13,402 nt of DNA from an uncultured Bacilli bacterium. GTDB lineage: Bacteria > Bacillota_I > Bacilli_A > RF39 > UBA660. The position numbers were made by a program, and so were the translations under genes. The stretch is taken from NCBI GenBank assembly GCA_934098345.1, contig CAKONX010000032.1, positions 1 through 13,402 on the forward strand, written 5' to 3'. The notes beneath the pieces were generated by a model. That model ran no database searches. It had not been told where the DNA came from and saw only the letters and a list, made by a program, of their open reading frames with translations. Below are positions 1 through 5,046 of this stretch, piece after piece (position 1 is the stretch's first letter; the number at the start of each line of letters is the position of its first letter).

Positions 1-369
1 CCAAACATAAACTCTCTAAATTTAAAATGATATACTTTACTATTCATTAATCAACATTTATAAATTAAATAATTCTACTATATTGTATCATATAAAATGC
101 AATTTATTAAAGTACTTTTGTGAATGTTTTTTTCTTTTCTGTGACTAATTAGTAATTTTGTCCTATAGACATTTTTACTAATTTTTTAATTGATAAATAA
201 AGTAGCAGTATTTTTTTGATTTAAATTACTATAAATAGCTTAATAAAATTTAATTTTATATTTTTTGGCTTTGTTACTAAATTAAATTTCACTAAGTTTC
301 ATTGATAATTAATAATATTATCAACTATATATTTATATATTTATATTCCACAAACTCCAATTAATATTT
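1..369. other. Gene-free AT-rich region downstream of the S66 peptidase gene
   Basis: I see no open reading frame with a ribosome binding site on either strand; the longest ATG-started frames are under ten codons. It holds two inverted repeats: one at 147-183 (listed separately) and a perfect 8-bp one at 302-324 (TTGATAAT / ATTATCAA, 7-nt loop). The latter lies about 46 bases downstream of the minus-strand peptidase gene but has no T-run after it on that strand, so it is at best a weak 3' end. No tRNA, CRISPR or IS ends were seen. Confidence 0.6.
147..187 (+). terminator. Possible intrinsic terminator reading on the plus strand
   Basis: A 9-bp outer stem (AATTAGTAA at 147-155 with TTACTAATT at 175-183) is separated by a symmetric TTT/TTT internal loop from a 4-bp inner stem (TGTC / GACA) with loop CTATA. 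Four further Ts follow at 184-187. This would end a transcript entering from the left edge of the window, so a plus-strand gene may lie just outside. The stem is AT-rich and the T-run short, so confidence is modest. Confidence 0.35.
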
Positions 370-1344
370 TCATTCAAAAAACGTCTCCATAACATGTTTA
401 TTATCTTTATTTTTAGTTATTTTTACAATCGAGCCATTAATTATTGTATGCACGGGATCTGTATGCCCTATATCAGTATTTATAAAAATTGGAATATTTG
501 AATCAAAAAGATTATAATTAATGGCATCTTTTAATGTTATACCTGTATAATTAATTTCATCTTCTAATCTTCCGAATAAAATGCCATTACAGCTTATAAA
601 CCATCCAGCATTTTTAAATTGCCACATTGTTCTTAATATATCTTCATTTGTCATTTCTGCTACATCAAAATACCAAATTATTCCATCTTCCTTATACTTG
701 TTTATGAATTTTTTTACACAATCATATTTTGTCCCTATTATATCTTTTAAAGAATCTAAGCATCCTCCAATAATCCTTCCTTTAAAAGTTCTATCATCCG
801 TTATACATTCCCATGATTGCTCTATTTTATCATTATCTAATTTATAACCATATTCGATTTGTTTCGGTGTTTTTCCACTTAAAAATTCTATATTATTTTT
901 TATCATTGATGCTGGTACATTATCCTCGCCAAAAGATTTAGCATTAAAACTATAAATTGTTGCAATATCAAGTTTGGTTGTTATGTAAAATAACAAAGGG
1001 GTAATATCAGATTGACCTTGTACCCACTTTATATTTTTTTTTAGTTGTCCAAATCTTATTAAATCCATAATTTGAACTAAAAAATCTCCGCCTGAACATG
1101 CAATTAAAGCTTTTACTCCTTTGTCTTTTATTGCATTATTTAGTTCGACTGATCGATTATGTGCAGACGAACTAACACCATTTTCACTATTTCTTACATA
1201 TCTGTCTTCTACTACCTTAAATCCACTATTATTCAGTTTTTCTAATGCCTTTTCAAATTTTTCTATTTTTTTACTTTTTATACCATTTGATGGTGAAATT
1301 ATTTCTATCGTATCATTTGTTTTTAATTTTTCAGGATAAATCAT
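370..1344 (-). CDS. S66 family peptidase (LD-carboxypeptidase / MccF-like)
   Basis: This 324-residue protein matches the S66 serine peptidase family, whose members cleave L,D bonds of the murein tetrapeptide in the cytoplasm or, in the MccF branch, acyl-peptide toxins. Visible marks are the N-terminal 'KLKTNDTIEIISPSNGI', the 'ACSGGDF' loop (82-88), the nucleophile elbow 'QGQSDIT' with Ser112, 'GGCLDSL' (193-199), 'WYFD' (224-227), 'GILFGR' (254-259) and the catalytic His in 'DIGHTDP' (His294). The family's catalytic Glu normally ends the 'WYxE' strand; here it is Asp227. I chose ATG 1344 over the upstream TTG 1353 because AAGGAG (1360-1355) is 10 bases before 1344 and only one before 1353. 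The gene overlaps the rel end by 14 bases, so the two are co-transcribed and probably translationally coupled. The exact substrate cannot be read from sequence. Confidence 0.85.
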   Translation of the reverse strand: MIYPEKLKTNDTIEIISPSNGIKSKKIEKFEKALEKLNNSGFKVVEDRYVRNSENGVSSSAHNRSVELNNAIKDKGVKALIACSGGDFLVQIMDLIRFGQLKKNIKWVQGQSDITPLLFYITTKLDIATIYSFNAKSFGEDNVPASMIKNNIEFLSGKTPKQIEYGYKLDNDKIEQSWECITDDRTFKGRIIGGCLDSLKDIIGTKYDCVKKFINKYKEDGIIWYFDVAEMTNEDILRTMWQFKNAGWFISCNGILFGRLEDEINYTGITLKDAINYNLFDSNIPIFINTDIGHTDPVHTIINGSIVKITKNKDNKHVMETFFE

Positions 1345-2779
1345 TATTACCAAACTCCTTTATTTTACGTTTTGCCTTTGAAGTTTTTACTTTATCTAAC
1401 CATTCTTCACGTGGTCCAAAAGATAATTCATCTGTTATAATTCTAACTCTATCTTTATTTTGTAATACATAATCTACTGGAACAGATTCATCATTTATAT
1501 AAGCTCCAACCATCGTATTACCTATATCTGTATGAATTTTATATGCAAAATCTATTGGTGTTGCTCCTTTTGGTAATTCAATTATATCACCTTTAGTTGT
1601 ATAAACATAAACTTTATCAGAGAAAAGTTCAGTTTTAACTTGATTTACAAATTGTTGATTATCACCAAACATTAAATTTATTTCCGTTAATGACTTAAAG
1701 AATTGAAATTTCTCTTTTAGTTCTTGTTGCATAATATCTCTTGCTTGACCTTTTTTAGAATCCCAATAAGCAGTTAAACCAAAAGATGCAACTTTATCCA
1801 TATCAAATGTTCTTATTTGAGTTTGTACAAGTCTATCTTCTGGGCCAAAAACTGTTGTATGTAAACTTCTATACATATTCGTTTTAGGATTACATATATA
1901 ATCTTTAAATTTGTCATTTATTGGATGATATTCATGATGTATCATTCCAAGTGTTCTATAACAGTTTTCAACTTCATCTACCATTATCTTTAAAGCAAGT
2001 AAATCATGTATATCTGATAATCTATGGCCATCACTTAATCTTTTATAAATTCCATATATATTTTTAGTTCTTACTTTAATTTCATTTGGTATTTCTTTAT
2101 CATTTAATAAACTATGTATTTTATAAAGCATCTCTTTTAAGCAAGATTCGCTTGATTCTTCTATTTTTATTTTCTTTTCTTCAATTGCTTTATACATATC
2201 AGGTTTTAAATATTTTAAAGATAAATCTTCAAGTTCAGATTTAATTCTATATGCCCCAATATAATAAGCTAGAGGAACAAATATTTCCATTGTTTCAAGA
2301 GAATTTTCTTTTTGTTTAAATTCTGATTTAAATTGTAAAGTTCTCATATTATGAAGTCTATCTGCTAATTTAATAATTATAATTCTTACATCTTCGGTTA
2401 CACCAGTTATTATCTTTCTCGTATTGGCGTAATTTTGGTCTTGTTTTGATGAGAAATTCATTTTTGCAAGCTTTGTAACTCCATCAACTAAATTAGCTAT
2501 ATTTTGGTTAAATTCATGAGCTATGTCTTCTTTAGTTATATTTGCATCTTCTATTGTATCATGTAAAAGACCTGCACAGATAGTATCACTGTCAGCGTGC
2601 ATTTCTGCAAGTATATAAGCAACATTTAAAGGATGAGTTATGTATGCTTCTCCACTCTGTCTTACTTGACCCCTATGAAGACTTTCAGCATAATAATATG
2701 CTTTCTTTACAAATGTAATTTCTTCATTCGTATAACCAATTAACTTTTCTAATAAATCTTCTAAAGTAATATTTCCCAT
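1331..2779 (-). CDS. rel: Short RelA/SpoT homologue: HD hydrolase, synthetase-like and TGS domains, no C-terminal regulatory region
   Basis: Rel proteins make and degrade the alarmone (p)ppGpp. The HD hydrolase domain (about 1-185) keeps its metal and substrate residues: Arg40, His49, His73-Asp74, Glu77-Asp78, Asp140 and Asn144 in 'LADRLHN'. The synthetase fold (about 230-340) is recognisable from 'IHDLLA' (Asp259), 'KFKDYI', 'YRSLH' (303-307) and 'QIRT' (321-324). However, the catalytic Glu of 'EVQIRT' is Gln319 (codon CAA), and 'AVR' in the usual 'DLLAVR' is 'ALK'. A TGS domain spans about 388-450. The protein stops at residue 482, shortly after, whereas bifunctional Rel proteins are about 730 residues with further helical, zinc-finger and ACT domains. 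I infer a hydrolase, possibly hydrolase-only. The only in-frame start after an upstream TGA is ATG 2779, although AGGAGG lies 15 bases upstream, which is unusually far. Transcription appears to pass a terminator in the leader. Confidence 0.9.
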   Translation of the reverse strand: MGNITLEDLLEKLIGYTNEEITFVKKAYYYAESLHRGQVRQSGEAYITHPLNVAYILAEMHADSDTICAGLLHDTIEDANITKEDIAHEFNQNIANLVDGVTKLAKMNFSSKQDQNYANTRKIITGVTEDVRIIIIKLADRLHNMRTLQFKSEFKQKENSLETMEIFVPLAYYIGAYRIKSELEDLSLKYLKPDMYKAIEEKKIKIEESSESCLKEMLYKIHSLLNDKEIPNEIKVRTKNIYGIYKRLSDGHRLSDIHDLLALKIMVDEVENCYRTLGMIHHEYHPINDKFKDYICNPKTNMYRSLHTTVFGPEDRLVQTQIRTFDMDKVASFGLTAYWDSKKGQARDIMQQELKEKFQFFKSLTEINLMFGDNQQFVNQVKTELFSDKVYVYTTKGDIIELPKGATPIDFAYKIHTDIGNTMVGAYINDESVPVDYVLQNKDRVRIITDELSFGPREEWLDKVKTSKAKRKIKEFGNNDLS

Positions 2780-2794
2780 ATTAAATCAATCTAA

Positions 2795-2800
2795 CCTCCT
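2795..2800 (-). promoter_or_regulatory. Ribosome binding site of rel, unusually distant and fused to a U-tract
   Basis: AGGAGG lies 15 bases before the rel ATG at 2779; no nearer SD-like sequence exists, and an in-frame TGA rules out an upstream start. The motif directly follows the eight Ts of the leader terminator, so a transcript must read through that terminator to carry it. Confidence 0.6.
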
Positions 2801-2854
2801 AAAAAAAATAATCGGTATCTTCAAGACACACAAGCATCTTAAAGGTACCGATTA
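2801..2854 (-). terminator. Long intrinsic terminator / attenuator hairpin in the rel leader
   Basis: On the minus strand, bases 2854-2809 fold back on themselves: of the 21 possible pairs around a TTGT tetraloop, only one (C.A, tenth from the base) is unpaired, with three G.U wobbles. The outer nine pairs (TAATCGGTA / TACCGATTA) are perfect. Eight Ts follow at once (2808-2801), then the rel AGGAGG. The first three bases of the 5' arm are the TAA stop of the 38-codon ORF. There is no room for a promoter between this hairpin and the rel start, so it most likely acts as a conditional or leaky terminator controlling rel. Confidence 0.75.
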
Positions 2855-2968
2855 AAAACATACTTTATTTGCATTTACTTTGAAGCATGAGCATGCAAAC
2901 ATAGAAACAAGATCATTTCCATAACAGCATTTAATTAGAATTTTAGTTCTTAAATTTCTCATAAGCAT
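2852..2968 (-). CDS. Small Cys-rich ORF in the rel leader (possible leader peptide)
   Basis: ATG 2968 opens a 38-codon frame beginning MLMRNLRTKILIKCCYG and ending NKVCF. AGAGG sits five bases before the ATG, and a plausible promoter lies about 20 bases upstream of that. Five of 38 residues are Cys (14, 15, 26, 28, 37). The TAA stop is the first three bases of the attenuator hairpin's 5' arm, so a ribosome at the stop would cover that arm and could prevent hairpin formation. This is the geometry of a regulatory leader peptide such as tnaC. I recognise no homologue. It could also be a chance frame or a small protein with its own terminator. Confidence 0.45.
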   Translation of the reverse strand: MLMRNLRTKILIKCCYGNDLVSMFACSCFKVNANKVCF

Positions 2969-2994
2969 ACCATCCTCTAATAAATATAACCATA

Positions 2995-3022
2995 ATCTTA
3001 TCACTTTTTTTTAATAAATCAA
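2995..3022 (-). promoter_or_regulatory. Candidate promoter for the rel leader
   Basis: TTGATT (3022-3017) is followed after 16 bases by TAAGAT (3000-2995). Each matches the vegetative consensus at four of six positions. The predicted transcript starts near 2988, about 20 bases before the small ORF, and would carry its AGAGG. It lies between the stop of the DUF7694-like gene and the leader ORF. Moderate match in AT-rich DNA. Confidence 0.4.
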
Positions 3023-3040
3023 GTACTAAATTAAAAAAGT

Positions 3041-3739
3041 TTATAATTTGCTTTTTTTATTATAACCTACCAATTTAGAATCTGGCAAAGATGATATTAA
3101 ATCTAAATTTTTTGGACACCATATATCTAAACCAATGTGTTTATCAGTCAAAGATGACATAAATTGAAAAGCAACATTTTTATCACCAAAGATTAAAGAT
3201 TTTGCTTCACACATTATATCCCAAGATGGAGTTGTTTTAATCATTTTTCCATCTTTGGTAAAACAATACACTCTCGCAACTTGCCACTCTTCAAATTCTC
3301 CGGTTTTAATTCTCACGATAATACCATCGTGTACAAAACAAGAAACTTCCCTTAAATTATCACTACTGACAAGATTTAATGGTGGAATAATCATATCATA
3401 ACTATTTGGCTTCCACAAATGAAGACAAAATGGATGCGTATTAATGTATTCTTCTTCTGCCGGATGAAGTTGAAAAACAATTTCACTTTCTTCAAATGTT
3501 TTTTCTTTTATCATCATCATCTCTTCAAAAGATGGGCATCTTTTAATATTAGCACCATTTTTTCTGTGCAAAGACACACTAACGTGATCCCAACCATCTC
3601 CTCTATCTGCAATAACAAGATAAAATTCACCATTTTTATATCTATCGATAACGAATGCTCCACTGTATTCATCACCAACGTACCCATCGCCATATAAATC
3701 AATTCTTCTAAAATTGCTAATATTATTTAAAATCTTCAT
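3041..3739 (-). CDS. Tandem DUF7694-like domain protein, function unknown
   Basis: This 232-residue soluble protein has no signal peptide or membrane segment. Residues about 38-125 resemble the DUF7694 family often seen in phages: 'ADRGDGWDHVSVSL' (44-57), 'CPSFEEMMMIKE' (68-79), 'FQLHP' (89-93) and 'HPFCLHLWKP' (102-111). Residues about 140-227 repeat the plan in degraded form: 'TPSWDIMCEAK' (170-180), 'AFQF' (190-193), 'GLDIWCPK' (203-210) and a closing 'KLVG' like the first copy's 'NLVS'. The match to DUF7694 is from memory of its motifs; no biochemical role is known to me. I chose ATG 3739 over an upstream TTG 3751 because GGTGAT lies four bases before it and a consensus promoter places the transcript start near 3755. 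It stands alone between promoter-bearing gaps, so it is probably monocistronic. Confidence 0.7.
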   Translation of the reverse strand: MKILNNISNFRRIDLYGDGYVGDEYSGAFVIDRYKNGEFYLVIADRGDGWDHVSVSLHRKNGANIKRCPSFEEMMMIKEKTFEESEIVFQLHPAEEEYINTHPFCLHLWKPNSYDMIIPPLNLVSSDNLREVSCFVHDGIIVRIKTGEFEEWQVARVYCFTKDGKMIKTTPSWDIMCEAKSLIFGDKNVAFQFMSSLTDKHIGLDIWCPKNLDLISSLPDSKLVGYNKKSKL

Positions 3740-3761
3740 AACTATCACCAAACAAGTATTT

Positions 3762-3790
3762 ATTCTAAACTATAAGAATTATGATGTCAA
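3762..3790 (-). promoter_or_regulatory. Strong vegetative promoter of the DUF7694-like gene
   Basis: A perfect -35 TTGACA (3790-3785), a 17-base spacer and a -10 TAGAAT (3767-3762, five of six). The expected start near 3755 leaves a leader of about 16 bases with GGTGAT before ATG 3739. This is one of the two best promoters in the window and suggests constitutive, fairly high transcription of an otherwise obscure gene. Confidence 0.75.
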
Positions 3791-3844
3791 GAATGGTAAA
3801 TAAAACAATCTTGTATATTTTTCAATACACTTTCATATTATTAA

Positions 3845-4345
3845 CTATTTAACTTCATAAGAATTTAAAATTGTAATTATATTTTTATATGTTGTTTTAT
3901 ATTTTATACCATTATTCGTTTCATCATAAATTTTAAATGATAATTTTTCACACATTTTTTGAGATTTTATATTATTTTTATTTACATAACTATAAATTAT
4001 ATCATTATTATTTAAATTTATATTATTTATTGTCTTTAATAATTTAATATATGTAACTTTATCTCCTTGATGATCTTTAATTACTTGTATTTCGTCTATT
4101 TTTAATCCATCTAATAATTTTTTTAATAAAATGTACCCAACTAATTTATTATCTTCTAATGCTAAATACCCGAATTTATTTGAATTAGAAAATTCTTTAT
4201 CCATTGAAGTTTTCCAGTTAAAATAATCTTCTTCTATAGAATTATGAGTGTCAATGATATTAATCATATTATTTCTAATGATATTAAACACGTCTTTTTC
4301 ATATTTTAAATATAAATCCTTTTGTATTTTTACACACTTTATCAT
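3845..4345 (-). CDS. GNAT family N-acetyltransferase
   Basis: This 166-residue protein has the GNAT layout. 'LVGYILLKKL' forms the central strands (about 69-78), and 'LKIDEIQVIKDHQGD' (81-95) is strand beta4 and the acetyl-CoA pyrophosphate loop, in which the usual Q/R-x-x-G-x-G/A is relaxed to HQGD. 'YSYVNKNNIKSQKMCEKLSFKIYDE' (about 118-142) is the beta5-alpha4 segment with the conserved Asn and the 'ekl-GF'-like turn. The acceptor substrate cannot be told. ATG 4345 follows AGAGG by five bases. It lies 52 bases downstream of the tetR stop, across a weak terminator and a candidate promoter, so it may be transcribed alone or as read-through from the ABC/tetR operon. Its base composition is even more AT-rich than its neighbours, with long Asn/Lys/Ile runs. 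Confidence 0.75.
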   Translation of the reverse strand: MIKCVKIQKDLYLKYEKDVFNIIRNNMINIIDTHNSIEEDYFNWKTSMDKEFSNSNKFGYLALEDNKLVGYILLKKLLDGLKIDEIQVIKDHQGDKVTYIKLLKTINNINLNNNDIIYSYVNKNNIKSQKMCEKLSFKIYDETNNGIKYKTTYKNIITILNSYEVK

Positions 4346-4376
4346 AAATACCTCTTTTTAAATAAGTTTTTCTTTT

Positions 4377-4405
4377 TTTATAATACTATAAAAAGACTTA
4401 GTTAA
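4377..4405 (-). promoter_or_regulatory. Candidate promoter of the GNAT gene
   Basis: TTAACT (4405-4400, four of six) and TATAAA (4382-4377, five of six) are 17 bases apart, predicting a start near 4370, 25 bases before the GNAT ATG. The -35 overlaps the tetR stop codon and the hairpin there. In such AT-rich DNA a chance match is quite possible. Confidence 0.3.
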
Positions 4406-4416
4406 GTAAGCCTTTT
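4390..4416 (-). terminator. Weak terminator-like hairpin at the end of tetR
   Basis: Bases 4416-4391 on the minus strand form a 10-bp stem (AAAAGGCTTA with TAAGTCTTTT, one G.U) around a 6-base loop. The tetR TAA lies within it, and the Ts of the 3' arm run to 4390. The stem has few GC pairs, so termination would be partial. Confidence 0.4.
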
Positions 4417-4997
4417 ATCGTATTAATTAATATATCTTTCATAATATCATAATTCATTTTCTCATGTTTATGATAAACAACTTCATGACAATAATTATCA
4501 ACTATACCAATTATTATATGAACTTTTTCTTCGATATTTTCTTTATTAAAACCACTTTTAACTAATATATTGGATAATTTATCAGTAAGTTCAAGTTCAC
4601 TTTTATTAAATATTTGAGATACTTCATCATCTAAGTAACTCATTGCCATTAATTCTTCATGAGCTTCTTTTTTCATTGTATGAGTTTTAATAAAGTTATC
4701 TATTACTTTAGATATAATTACATCTATATTACTTTTATCAATAGTTTCATTATCAATAACATCTAACATTGGAAAAAGTATTGTATTAGCATAATCTTTA
4801 GTTCCTTCTATAAATATATCTCTTTTATCAGAAAAGTATTGATATATTATTCCAGTAGAAACATCAGCATATTTTGCAATATCAACTGTATTTACATTAT
4901 GATATCCTTTATCACACATAAGCTCAAAACCAAGTCTTATAATTCTTTGTTTTTTTTCAATTGATGATTTTTTTATAGGTTCACGTACATTACCCAA
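4398..4997 (-). CDS. TetR/AcrR family transcriptional repressor, probable regulator of the adjacent ABC exporter
   Basis: This 199-residue protein has a typical TetR N-terminal DNA-binding domain: helix 1 'IEKKQRIIRLGFELM' (13-27), 'GYHNVNTVDIAKYADVS' (31-47) and recognition helix 'TGIIYQYFSDKRDIF' (48-62). A helical ligand-binding and dimer domain makes up the rest, and its ligand is unknown. The start is TTG 4997: AAGGATGTGAT, one base off the ideal SD AAGGAGGTGAT, ends three bases before it, and the next in-frame Met is residue 27. The gene follows the permease by 31 bases. A matching pair of palindromes flanks the promoter of the ATPase-permease-tetR operon, so autoregulation is likely. 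An extended -10 inside the permease tail could give independent basal expression. The TTG start may keep repressor levels low. Confidence 0.9.
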   Translation of the reverse strand: MGNVREPIKKSSIEKKQRIIRLGFELMCDKGYHNVNTVDIAKYADVSTGIIYQYFSDKRDIFIEGTKDYANTILFPMLDVIDNETIDKSNIDVIISKVIDNFIKTHTMKKEAHEELMAMSYLDDEVSQIFNKSELELTDKLSNILVKSGFNKENIEEKVHIIIGIVDNYCHEVVYHKHEKMNYDIMKDILINTIKGLLN

Positions 4998-5017
4998 AAT
5001 ATCACATCCTTTTATGT

Positions 5018-5046
5018 ATTATAACACTTTATTCATTACCTTTTAA
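5018..5046 (-). promoter_or_regulatory. Candidate internal promoter for tetR (extended -10)
   Basis: TGTTATAAT (5026-5018) is a perfect extended -10 (TGN then TATAAT). TTAAAA at 5046-5041 is a four-of-six -35 at 17-base spacing. It overlaps the permease stop codon and predicts a start near 5011, just upstream of the tetR SD. It would supply repressor even while the main promoter is shut. Confidence 0.4.

Noticed and set aside
581..847. Plus-strand frame inside the S66 peptidase gene
   Set aside because: It is a shadow of the peptidase: no SD, no recognisable domain, and a low-complexity Ser/Ile/Phe composition typical of antisense frames in AT-rich genes. The same applies to the other plus-strand frames (1121-1339, 1245-1472, 3419-3697, 8723-8998, 10583-10798, 10977-11162, 12506-12703).
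3001..3040. A/T-only inverted repeat (CTTTTTTAAT / ATTAAAAAAAAG) after the DUF7694-like gene as a terminator
   Set aside because: The stem has almost no GC pairs and needs a 2-base bulge; such repeats are expected by chance in this composition.
2780..3040. T-box or other classic riboswitch in the rel leader
   Set aside because: I could not find a T-box 14-nt sequence, a specifier stem or any riboswitch core I know; only the small ORF and single long hairpin are visible.
3517..3702. Minus-strand 61-codon frame inside the DUF7694-like gene
   Set aside because: It overlaps a gene with clear domain motifs and a strong promoter and has no separate SD or homology.
3795..3840. Hairpin GTGTAT / ATATAC after the GNAT gene
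   Set aside because: Only six pairs with one wobble and no proper T-run follows; too weak to call a terminator.
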